Position numbers and translations under genes: made by a program. The notes under the pieces are model-generated. The model was given only the letters and a program-made list of their open reading frames with translations, searched no databases and was not told where the DNA came from. This document shows, one piece after another, positions 1-6,049 of a stretch of 7,939 bases of DNA. Origin of the DNA: Alphaproteobacteria bacterium (GTDB taxonomy: Bacteria; Pseudomonadota; Alphaproteobacteria; MED-G09). Where the stretch lies: assembly GCA_018658685.1 (NCBI GenBank), contig JABHUT010000046.1:1-7939 (forward strand). The letters are read 5' to 3'. The first letter of the stretch is position 1. Each line of letters starts with the position of its first letter.

Positions 1-2
1 AT

Positions 3-317
3 GAAGAATTTAAATCTACATCTGCAGGAATAGGTGAAACAGGAAGAACAAGTAATCAAGAATATTTCTCTCGTACAAAAGTAAATCCAATTATACTTCA
101 AGAAGTTGAATTAGACTTCCGTGACTATGATAATGGGAAGGGTGTTGAAGATTTATGGGATCATGTTGTTTATCAGGATTGGCAACTTACTGACGGACTA
201 AGAAGAGGTGTAAAATCTAGAGGCTATCAAGAACCTTATCTTGCATCCCAGGAAACAAGAGTAAGATTTTTTCATGAAAAGCTTCATGATTACTTAAATG
301 GAAACCCACCAAAGTAA
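3..317 (+). CDS. Rieske-type aromatic ring-hydroxylating dioxygenase alpha subunit, C-terminal fragment (5' end outside window)
   Basis: An open frame enters from the left edge (first full codon at 3) and ends at TAA 315-317, giving 104 residues. The end of the fragment fits the C-terminal catalytic (SRPBCC-fold) domain of Rieske non-heme iron oxygenase alpha subunits. It has an acidic residue followed by LWDHVVYQDW, then LRRGVKSRGY, then a short stretch to ETRVRFFHEKLHDYL; this resembles the family's usual ending, where an acidic helix leads to 'Q-x-G-x-x-S-R-x-Y', 'E-x-x-V-x-x-F-H' and a terminal helix. The Rieske cluster (CxH...CxxH) and the 2-His-1-carboxylate iron site would lie upstream and are not visible, so the call rests on the C-terminus only. 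Family members use O2 and electrons from a reductase to hydroxylate aromatic or other hydrophobic substrates in the cytoplasm. The ABM-family gene follows on the same strand after 98 bp. Family assignment is fairly secure; the substrate is unknown. Confidence 0.72.
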   Translation, partial: EEFKSTSAGIGETGRTSNQEYFSRTKVNPIILQEVELDFRDYDNGKGVEDLWDHVVYQDWQLTDGLRRGVKSRGYQEPYLASQETRVRFFHEKLHDYLNGNPPK

Positions 318-404
318 GTTTATTTTTTAAATAGTATATAAATTTTTATAGTTAGTATTTAAAATTAAGTTTCGTAAATATAGTCATGAGATATTAATAA
401 AATT

Positions 405-408
405 GGAG
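405..408 (+). promoter_or_regulatory. Ribosome binding site of the ABM-family gene
   Basis: GGAG is spaced 7 nt from the ATG at 416, which supports that start codon. The rest of the 98-bp gap from 318 is almost pure A/T, and I see no convincing promoter or terminator in it, so co-transcription with the upstream oxygenase gene is possible. Confidence 0.7.
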
Positions 409-415
409 TATTAAA

Positions 416-745
416 ATGATTGTAGTAAATGCAAAAATGCAAACAAATAAAGAAAATTTTAAAATCATTAAAAAAGCTGTTAAAAAATTAGAGATTAAAA
501 CTAAGCAAGAAAATGGTTGTATAGATTATGGTTTTAGCGTTGAGCTTCATAATAAATCAGTTATAAGAATTACAGAATTATGGAAAGATTTGAAATCTTT
601 AAAAGACCACTTAAGAACTAAACATATTGAAATATTTTTAAAAGAAATAGCAGCTGGTGAGCCACCCAAGACGGATGCACATTTTTTTGAAGCTAATTCA
701 ATTCCATATCCAGATGGAGATCTTCCAAAAGAAGTGCAAGGCTAA
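416..745 (+). CDS. ABM-domain protein, putative quinol monooxygenase
   Basis: This 109-residue protein has the size and pattern of the antibiotic biosynthesis monooxygenase (ABM, PF03992) dimeric alpha/beta-barrel family. An N-terminal strand (MIVVNAKM) leads to a lysine-rich helix (about 12-30). Then comes the typical QENGCIDYGF turn and strand (31-40), then ITELWKDLKSLKDH (52-65) and H70, corresponding to the family pattern 'E-x-G-C-x-x-Y ... E-x-W-x-s-x-x-x-L-x-x-H'. Members such as YgiN and ActVA-Orf6 oxidise quinols or polyketide-like aromatics without a cofactor, but many are uncharacterised. The extended C-terminal tail (about 92-109, rich in proline and acidic residues) has no motif I recognise. 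Position directly behind a ring-hydroxylating oxygenase fits a role on hydroxylated aromatic products; that is inference. It converges on the SnoaL-like gene at 767, with only 21 bp between the stops and no obvious terminator hairpin. Confidence 0.75.
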   Translation: MIVVNAKMQTNKENFKIIKKAVKKLEIKTKQENGCIDYGFSVELHNKSVIRITELWKDLKSLKDHLRTKHIEIFLKEIAAGEPPKTDAHFFEANSIPYPDGDLPKEVQG

Positions 746-766
746 AAAACTTAAACCTTAATATGT

Positions 767-1267
767 TTATCTTCGATATAATGGGTCTTTTTTATCACGA
801 CTACCCCAAGTAAAATTCCACCCAGGAATATCGCCAAATGGATCCGAGGGATCATCTGTTCTAGTAAGATCTAAAACAACTAACCGATCAGCAATTTTCC
901 AACAATTATTTCTTTTCTCAAATCTATCAATATATCTATTGTATACAGTCGCATTTTTACCATTTTTATCAACACTAAAGGAAATACAGTAAGTCTCACA
1001 GTTAGCAATACTTCCATTTATATCACAGCTAAAGTTACCAATCACGTGTTGACCCATATCAATATTTTCTTTTTCCCAATCAACAATCCACTCAGCAAAG
1101 TCAAGGCCTCTTCCTTTAAACATTCCATGATCATCTTGGGCATCCTCATGGTAAACTGACTTAATGAGGTCTACGTCACAACGATCTACTCCTTGGCAAT
1201 ATCTAGTAAGAACATCATATATCTCCTGCCTATCTATCAATTCCTGGATTTTATTTTTTTCAAACAT
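767..1267 (-). CDS. SnoaL-like / NTF2-fold protein (first of a divergent homologous pair)
   Basis: A 166-residue cytoplasmic protein with the SnoaL_4 (PF13577)/NTF2-like pattern. It begins with a helix, 'LIDRQEIYDVLTRYCQG', then GVDRCD (26-31), VYHEDA (38-43), H74, RYIDRFE (111-117), W123-K-I, R128, D133 and a C-terminal GSRDKKDPLY (155-164). The fold is a cone-shaped alpha+beta barrel. Related proteins include scytalone dehydratase, polyketide cyclases and isomerases, and many are uncharacterised. D28, Y39 and H74 are candidate pocket residues by analogy with the Asp/Tyr/His set of scytalone dehydratase, not by proof. AGGA at 1277-1280 lies 9 nt before the ATG and supports the start. It is divergent from and clearly homologous to the gene at 1357. 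The beta subunits of ring-hydroxylating oxygenases also have this fold, but the motifs here fit SnoaL_4 better. The exact reaction is unknown. Confidence 0.78.
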   Translation of the reverse strand: MFEKNKIQELIDRQEIYDVLTRYCQGVDRCDVDLIKSVYHEDAQDDHGMFKGRGLDFAEWIVDWEKENIDMGQHVIGNFSCDINGSIANCETYCISFSVDKNGKNATVYNRYIDRFEKRNNCWKIADRLVVLDLTRTDDPSDPFGDIPGWNFTWGSRDKKDPLYRR

Positions 1268-1302
1268 TATATTTTATCCTTTTATTGTTATTTTTAAATT
1301 AA

Positions 1303-1323
1303 ACTTATAACTTTATTATAAGT
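1303..1323. promoter_or_regulatory. Inverted repeat at the centre of the divergent promoter region (candidate operator / overlapping promoters)
   Basis: ACTTATAA (1303-1310), a 5-nt spacer and TTATAAGT (1316-1323) form a perfect 8-bp dyad. Its centre (1313) nearly coincides with the middle of the 89-bp gap (1268-1356) between the two SnoaL-like genes. The right arm overlaps a consensus -10 (TATAAT) on the minus strand at 1320-1315, pointing to the gene at 1267, and a 5/6 -10 (TATTAT) on the plus strand at 1314-1319, pointing to the gene at 1357. No good -35 is visible for either. A regulator bound here could control both genes, but A/T dyads arise easily by chance in DNA this AT-rich. Confidence 0.3.
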
Positions 1324-1356
1324 ATTTAGATTTTAATTAATTTTCAGGAAAATAAA

Positions 1357-1872
1357 ATGGTAAAAATATCAAATATTGAAACGCTCTTAGCAGAGCAGGC
1401 AATCAGAAAGGTAGTTACATATTATTCAAGGGGCTGTGATAGATGTGATTTAGAGATATTTAAAAAAGCTTTTCATGCTGATGCAGAAGTTAAATACGGA
1501 ACTTATGATGGGCATTATGAAAAATTTTGTGAGGAAATTGTTGCAGGCAACCTTACACTAAAAGATACCTCACATACTATAATTAACCAGTATTACGAAA
1601 TTGATATAAACTCGAATAAGGCTAGTGGTGAAATTTATGTATTAGCACTTTGGGGTTCAGATGGTTTCAACTATACTTGTTCAGGACGTTATTTGGATAA
1701 GTATGAGTCAAGAGACGGTGACTGGAGAATCGTATTTCGTCAATATTTGTATGACTGGAGCAGAACTACAGAATATTCTGGAGACGATCCAAATCAAATC
1801 TTTAAAGGTTTAAAGTATAGAGGAACACAAAACAAGAATGACATTTCATATAGTATTTTGAAAAATAAATAA
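1357..1872 (+). CDS. SnoaL-like / NTF2-fold protein (second of the divergent pair)
   Basis: A 171-residue protein homologous along its length to its divergent neighbour at 767-1267. Shared landmarks are G(C/V)DRCD (26-31), H40 and D42, an H-x-I-x-N element (H73), RYLDKYE (111-117), W123, R128, D133 with SRT at 135-137, and a C-terminal G-T-Q-N-K-N-D-I-S-Y (156-165) matching G-S-R-D-K-K-D-P-L-Y in the partner. Between 44 and 110 the two differ greatly, so they probably act on different substrates or steps, or form a heteromer. Like other SnoaL_4/NTF2-like proteins it would be a cofactor-free dehydratase, isomerase, cyclase or binding protein; nothing in the sequence decides which. The start is supported by CAGGAA (1345-1350; AGGA 1346-1349, 7 nt before ATG). 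Its stop TAA (1870-1872) directly abuts the P450 stop on the opposite strand. Confidence 0.77.
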   Translation: MVKISNIETLLAEQAIRKVVTYYSRGCDRCDLEIFKKAFHADAEVKYGTYDGHYEKFCEEIVAGNLTLKDTSHTIINQYYEIDINSNKASGEIYVLALWGSDGFNYTCSGRYLDKYESRDGDWRIVFRQYLYDWSRTTEYSGDDPNQIFKGLKYRGTQNKNDISYSILKNK

Positions 1873-3120
1873 TTATACCTTTGAAAATTTGATAGGTAAT
1901 TCTTTTAATTGATGAATATATAAACTTGGTCTATGAGGAATAGGTGATAGATCTTTAGAAAGTCTAATATTGGTAACTCTTTTAAATAATTGATCAAATG
2001 CAATTTGCATTTCAGCTCTTGCTAACATCGCTCCAACACAATGATGAGCACCTGATCCAAAAGCTAAATGCTTACCAACATCAGATCTTGTGATATCAAA
2101 AACGTCAGGCTCAAAGAATATTTTCTCATCTCGATTAAATGAAGCGTACCTGACAAGTAAAACGCTTCCTTTAGGAATTTTAATACCACTAATTTCCGTA
2201 TCACACATTACGGTTCTAAAAAGTCCCTGAACGGGTGTTTCAAATCTAATAACTTCTTCAACAAAATTTGGTATTAAATCATTATTATTTTGAATTTTTT
2301 CCATTTGTTCTGGATATTTTAACAATAACCATAAACCATGAGCAATTGAACTTGTTGTAGTTTCATTCCCACCTGCTAAAAGTTGCGCAACAAGGCCTTG
2401 GAGTTCGTCATTTGTAAGTTTTTTATTATTATTTAAAGTAATATTTACTAGGTCAGAAATAATATCATCTGTTGGATTTTTTCTTTTTTCATTAAAAATT
2501 TTATCAAAATAATGCTGAGACTCTGCCTCAAGGTAGGCAGCTTCCTTCATATCATTTACAGTCGCAACACCAAATGATACAATCATAGCATCAGACCAAG
2601 ACTTTAATTTATTCAATTTTGATCTTGGCACCCCTAATTGATCTGCTATTACAGTGCATGGGATAGGAACTGCAAATTCATCTACAAACTCACACTCCCC
2701 TTTGTTGATAAATCTATCAATTAATTCATCTACAATATCAATAATATTTGGTTTAATTTCCTTTACTCTGCTTGTAGTAAAGGCTTTATTTAATAATTTT
2801 CTATAGTTAGTATGTTGGGGAGGATCCGTTCTTTGTAATGTTTCAACAAATGAACCAACGCCGTTTTTTTTCATGATTTCAGTATGAATCTTAATTCCTT
2901 CATCCAAATTTTCATCATGTTGTGAAGGTTTGTTTGAAAAAGTTTTTGTATCTAATAAAACTTTTCTTCCATCTTCATAATTAGTTATCATATAAAAACC
3001 TAGTTCAGGCATTTTATAGACTGGGCATCTTTCTCTTAAAATTTTATATGAGTCGTAAGGACAGCTCTGAGTAAGCGGGTCCATAAAATCAATTTTCTCT
3101 AGAGATAAATCTTTATTCAT
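1873..3120 (-). CDS. Cytochrome P450 (soluble bacterial type)
   Basis: A complete 415-residue bacterial P450 with all diagnostic elements. These are DPPQHTNYR (99-107), the C-helix entry; an I-helix oxygen-activating motif GGNETT (250-255; E253, T254); a K-helix E-x-x-R (E289, R292); and the heme-binding loop FGSGAHHCVG (354-363) with C361 as thiolate ligand. There is no N-terminal membrane anchor, so it should be cytosolic and depend on a separate ferredoxin and reductase, neither of which is in this window. It would hydroxylate a hydrophobic substrate; family and substrate cannot be assigned by eye. Start: ATG at 3120 follows an in-frame stop (3142-3144), but no Shine-Dalgarno is visible. 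The next in-frame Met (codon 13, 3084-3082) has none either. A strong terminator ends only 12 nt upstream, which leaves its promoter unexplained. It converges on the SnoaL-like gene with no gap. Confidence 0.96.
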   Translation of the reverse strand: MNKDLSLEKIDFMDPLTQSCPYDSYKILRERCPVYKMPELGFYMITNYEDGRKVLLDTKTFSNKPSQHDENLDEGIKIHTEIMKKNGVGSFVETLQRTDPPQHTNYRKLLNKAFTTSRVKEIKPNIIDIVDELIDRFINKGECEFVDEFAVPIPCTVIADQLGVPRSKLNKLKSWSDAMIVSFGVATVNDMKEAAYLEAESQHYFDKIFNEKRKNPTDDIISDLVNITLNNNKKLTNDELQGLVAQLLAGGNETTTSSIAHGLWLLLKYPEQMEKIQNNNDLIPNFVEEVIRFETPVQGLFRTVMCDTEISGIKIPKGSVLLVRYASFNRDEKIFFEPDVFDITRSDVGKHLAFGSGAHHCVGAMLARAEMQIAFDQLFKRVTNIRLSKDLSPIPHRPSLYIHQLKELPIKFSKV

Positions 3121-3132
3121 TATAAAGGATAT

Positions 3133-3177
3133 AAAAAAATCTTATGCTCTTATAAATTTATATAAAAGCATAAGATT
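3133..3177 (-). terminator. Intrinsic (rho-independent) terminator of the TonB-dependent receptor gene
   Basis: On the minus strand, 15 nt past the receptor stop codon, a 17-bp stem is formed by 3177-3161 and 3154-3138 with a 6-nt loop (3160-3155). The only non-Watson-Crick pair is a G-U wobble when read as minus-strand RNA; on the plus strand the same position is a C/A mismatch. The stem runs into seven T residues (3139-3133). Stem, wobble polarity and T-tract all indicate termination of leftward transcription from the receptor. It lies immediately upstream of the P450 start. Confidence 0.85.
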
Positions 3178-3191
3178 AATTTTAAATAATG

Positions 3192-5456
3192 CTACCAATT
3201 AAAATCAAATGAAATTCCATACTCTCTTGGGGGTAGGAAATTAACAATTGCTAATACTCCAGGCGCTTCAAAAACGCTTGAAATATATCTTTCATCAGCA
3301 ATATTCTTAACCCAGAAATTTACTGACCAATCATCGCTATCAGGCGTCCACATCAAATTAGCATCAATAAGATCTGTTTCTTGAATTGTTGATCGAGGAG
3401 TATTTAGAAGACTGGTGTTAAACTTCTCATCATTATATTTATAAATTGCTGAAAGCATCATTTCTCCATTTCCAGTTCTCCAGGAATAGTCAAAGCCAAA
3501 GTTAGCAGTAATCTCTGGAGCATTTTGAAGTCTATACCCAGAGAGATTAGTTACTGAACCATCAGCATTAGTATATGGAAAATCATCATACTCAGCTTCT
3601 AGAAAAGTAACGGAGCCATTGACTCTTAGGTTTGGAGATGGAGCAGCAAAAAATTCAACCTCAATACCTTGAGTAGTTGCATCCGCAGCATTGAGAATGG
3701 AATTACCATTAACGTCAAATCCGAGTGAATTCTTTGTGAAATAGATCAATGCCAATTGAAGATCTTGATAATCATTTTTGAAAATGTTAACATTTAGTCT
3801 CAATTTATTATCCATTAAATCTGTTTTCATACCAAGCTCTATAGTTTCAACGATTTCTGGATCATAAGGTCCAATATCCTCTGGAATTGTAATTCTTCCA
3901 ACAAAACCTCCTGACTTGAAACCGCGTGATATGTGACCATATGCCAATGTATTTTCTGAAATTTGATAATCTAACCCGACCTTAGCAGACCAGTCTGTCC
4001 AGTCATCCTTGCCCTGAGCAGTAAAATCAATTCCAAAATCAGCAAGTCTATCATCTCCAAAATATCGGCTAACACCATCAAGACTTATAAAATGAGTTAC
4101 ATCAACTTTCATTTCGGTTTCTTCTTTTGAATATCGTCCACCAACTTGAAGTCTTAATCTATCCGATAAATCAATAAAGCTATGAGCAAATATTGCCTGC
4201 GAGGACCTTTCTTGATCTTGAGCAGTCACCTGACTAAAGCCCGGAGAAGCAAATTGAGCTCTAAAGTTTTGTGAATGATAATATGAGTCTTCACTAAAAT
4301 ATAATCCATAAACCAGATCAATATTTTCTGAAACTTGAGAATTAACTCTTATTTCTTGAGTAATTTGGTCGCCATCTGTTCTTCTATCTGTAGAAGCTAA
4401 AAATTCAACTGTACCGTCTTGATCTGTATATTCATGAAGGTCAAACTGCTTGAAGCTAGTGATAGATGTAATTGTACCTAAAGAAGTATCATTCCAAACC
4501 ATCTCAAGTGTAGAAGCATCAATATTCATATCAGACATATCTTGCTCTGAGCTATTAGCTGAATAATATTCATCAGGCGCCTTACAAGGTGAGCCAACGG
4601 GCATGCAATATCCAGTATATTGAACTCCAGCATTAGGACCGGCAATTGTTCCTGGAGCAACATATTCTGCTTCGCCAGGGTATGCACCCATACCAATATA
4701 TGGAGATCCATTTTTGGATCTTAAAATTTCATTTCTCCAGGTGGCCTCGAAGCCATTACCAGCGTCATATTTTAAAGTTGCACGTATAGAATTTACATCA
4801 ATACTGCCCATATCAGAACCATCATAAACATTCGTGATAAACCCATCGCGTCCGTGATGAAAACCAGAAAGCCTTAGTGAAAGTTTTTCATTTATAGGTA
4901 AGTCTGCAGCTGCTTTAACATCAAATCTATTCCAGTCACCTGCAGTAACTTGAACCTTACCATTATATTCACCTGATGGTGCTTTGGTTACTATATTAAC
5001 AACACCACCTGTTGTATTTGCGCCAAATAAAGTACCCTGTGGACCTCTTAATACCTCGACTCGTTCGACATCGAACAAATCAACTAATGATGTCATATTA
5101 AAATATTGGGGTACGCCGTCAATAGTTACCATTACAGCACTTCCAGCATAAGGATCTGGTTCAATAGCTCCCATTCCTCTAATATTAAAGACTGCACCAT
5201 GAGGTGTATTTGCGAATTGACCTATTTGTGCGCCTGGAACAAGACCTTGAAGGCTTTCAAGATTAACGACTGCCTTATTGTCTAATACATCTCCATCAAT
5301 AGCCGTTATCGCAATCGGAACTGTTTGAATAGAGTCTTCTCGCTTTTGAGCAGTAACAACAATTTCCTCTAACCCATATTCTGATGCATCCTGAGCAAAA
5401 GTTTCTTGAGCTGATAAAATAAATGTAAATAAAAATAAATATAAAAAATACTGCAT
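3192..5456 (-). CDS. TonB-dependent outer-membrane receptor
   Basis: A full-length 754-residue receptor. The N-terminal 21 residues form a hydrophobic Sec signal peptide, with likely cleavage after TFA (A21). A TonB box-like EEIVVTAQKR (30-39) follows, then a plug domain (about 42-157) containing NIRGMG (91-96), VTIDGVPQ (110-117) and the conserved ERVEVLRGPQGTLFG (131-145) and GGVVNIVTKAP (150-160). The rest is a 22-strand-type beta-barrel ending in NIADERY, FLPPREYGI and a terminal aromatic FNW, as expected for BAM-dependent barrel insertion. C284 and C291 in a predicted surface loop could form a small disulfide. The family actively imports siderophores, vitamins, glycans or hydrophobic compounds, energised by TonB-ExbBD; substrate is not assignable, and no Fur-like box was recognised upstream. 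A promoter (5482-5511) and a strong Shine-Dalgarno precede it and a terminator follows, so it appears to be its own transcription unit. The neighbouring oxygenases suggest uptake of their substrate, which is inference. Confidence 0.95.
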   Translation of the reverse strand: MQYFLYLFLFTFILSAQETFAQDASEYGLEEIVVTAQKREDSIQTVPIAITAIDGDVLDNKAVVNLESLQGLVPGAQIGQFANTPHGAVFNIRGMGAIEPDPYAGSAVMVTIDGVPQYFNMTSLVDLFDVERVEVLRGPQGTLFGANTTGGVVNIVTKAPSGEYNGKVQVTAGDWNRFDVKAAADLPINEKLSLRLSGFHHGRDGFITNVYDGSDMGSIDVNSIRATLKYDAGNGFEATWRNEILRSKNGSPYIGMGAYPGEAEYVAPGTIAGPNAGVQYTGYCMPVGSPCKAPDEYYSANSSEQDMSDMNIDASTLEMVWNDTSLGTITSITSFKQFDLHEYTDQDGTVEFLASTDRRTDGDQITQEIRVNSQVSENIDLVYGLYFSEDSYYHSQNFRAQFASPGFSQVTAQDQERSSQAIFAHSFIDLSDRLRLQVGGRYSKEETEMKVDVTHFISLDGVSRYFGDDRLADFGIDFTAQGKDDWTDWSAKVGLDYQISENTLAYGHISRGFKSGGFVGRITIPEDIGPYDPEIVETIELGMKTDLMDNKLRLNVNIFKNDYQDLQLALIYFTKNSLGFDVNGNSILNAADATTQGIEVEFFAAPSPNLRVNGSVTFLEAEYDDFPYTNADGSVTNLSGYRLQNAPEITANFGFDYSWRTGNGEMMLSAIYKYNDEKFNTSLLNTPRSTIQETDLIDANLMWTPDSDDWSVNFWVKNIADERYISSVFEAPGVLAIVNFLPPREYGISFDFNW

Positions 5457-5462
5457 AATCGT

Positions 5463-5469
5463 CCCCCTT
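5463..5469 (-). promoter_or_regulatory. Strong Shine-Dalgarno of the TonB-dependent receptor
   Basis: Minus-strand AAGGGGG, followed by A, lies 6 nt before the ATG (5456-5454). This run of five G stands out in an otherwise A/T leader and fixes the start codon. Confidence 0.75.
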
Positions 5470-5481
5470 ATTTAGGTATAT

Positions 5482-5511
5482 AATATATTATAGGATAATA
5501 AATTATGTCAA
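5482..5511 (-). promoter_or_regulatory. Sigma70-type promoter of the TonB-dependent receptor
   Basis: On the minus strand a perfect -35 TTGACA (5511-5506) is followed, after an 18-nt spacer, by the -10 TATATT (5487-5482, 5/6 match). Transcription would begin near 5475, leaving a leader of about 20 nt that carries the Shine-Dalgarno. The -10 is embedded in a 14-bp A/T palindrome (5479-5492). The rest of the 164-bp gap (5512-5620) is A/T-rich and shows only a weak 7-bp inverted repeat (5573-5579 / 5599-5605). Confidence 0.6.
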
Positions 5512-5620
5512 TTATTTAAGTGTAACTTTTATACAAAATCAATATATATAAAAGTAAAATATTATTAAAGAGCTTTATACCTTAAAATTGATATAAACTA
5601 TAAAGTGAAGATCATTAATT

Positions 5621-6025
5621 TTATTCAGGATTTTTCAAATAACTAGTTAACTTTTTGTTCACCGGATCCCAGTTATTTGCTGATTGAGTCCAAAAATTTG
5701 ATTCTGTTTTGACCCAAGAAGAATCATCAAGGCTCCCTGCTTTTATGAATCTTAGATTAGGCTGCTCTGTAACATAACTAATTATTGGCGAACCACAATC
5801 TGGACAGAAACCTCTATGCACATTTGTTCCATCTGTCCCAACAATAGAGTAAACCTTATATTTATTATTAATCTCTAAATTTTCAGTTGGGATAAATACA
5901 ATTGTAGCCTTGCCTGAACCTGTTATTTTTTGACAATCAACGCAATGACAATGCCCTGCGGAGATAATTTTTTCTCGATCAAATTTATAGCGAACCTTTC
6001 CACACAAACATCCACCAGTTTCCAT
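5621..6025 (-). CDS. GFA/CENP-V domain zinc-binding protein
   Basis: A small protein of the GFA family (PF04828; glutathione-dependent formaldehyde-activating enzyme / centromere protein V, Mss4-like fold). Numbered from the chosen Met, seven cysteines occur in the classic spacing: C6-x-C8, then C26-x-C28-x-x-C31, then C74-x-x-C77-G-S. These would bind two zinc ions, and RGFCPDCGS is the family hallmark. Paracoccus Gfa was described as speeding S-hydroxymethylglutathione formation, but most members have no proven activity, so the name should not be read as formaldehyde detoxification. Start choice: two in-frame Mets exist, at 6037 and 6025. GGAG (6035-6032) overlaps the first ATG and lies 6 nt before the second, whereas the first has no comparable site, so 6025 (134 residues) is preferred over 138. 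It lies 24 bp after the diheme cytochrome stop on the same strand and is probably co-transcribed with it. Confidence 0.88.
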   Translation of the reverse strand: METGGCLCGKVRYKFDREKIISAGHCHCVDCQKITGSGKATIVFIPTENLEINNKYKVYSIVGTDGTNVHRGFCPDCGSPIISYVTEQPNLRFIKAGSLDDSSWVKTESNFWTQSANNWDPVNKKLTSYLKNPE

Positions 6026-6031
6026 TTTAAT

Positions 6032-6035
6032 CTCC
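6032..6035 (-). promoter_or_regulatory. Ribosome binding site that decides the GFA-family start
   Basis: Minus-strand GGAG, 6 nt before the ATG at 6025-6023. Its first G is the third base of the alternative upstream ATG (6037-6035), so a ribosome using this site would start at the downstream Met. Confidence 0.6.
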
Positions 6036-6049
6036 ATTTCTAAATAAAT

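Noticed and set aside
325..364. Inverted repeat TTTTAAATA / TATTTAAAA after the oxygenase alpha gene, considered as a terminator
   Set aside because: The 9-bp stem has no G/C pair, the loop is 22 nt and no T-tract follows; likely chance in A/T-rich DNA.
746..766. Possible bidirectional terminator between the ABM and SnoaL-like genes
   Set aside because: The 21-bp gap contains no stem of useful length.
767..1872. SnoaL-like proteins as beta subunits of the neighbouring ring-hydroxylating dioxygenase
   Set aside because: The fold is shared, but the G-x-D-R-C-D and C-terminal motifs fit SnoaL_4 proteins, and neither gene sits directly behind the alpha subunit gene.
4526..4711. 61-codon open frame on - within the TonB receptor
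   Set aside because: It lies wholly inside a well-supported receptor gene in another frame and shows no motif of its own.
5573..5605. 7-bp inverted repeat after the GFA gene, considered as its terminator
   Set aside because: The stem has one G/C pair and a 19-nt loop without a T-tract, too weak to call.
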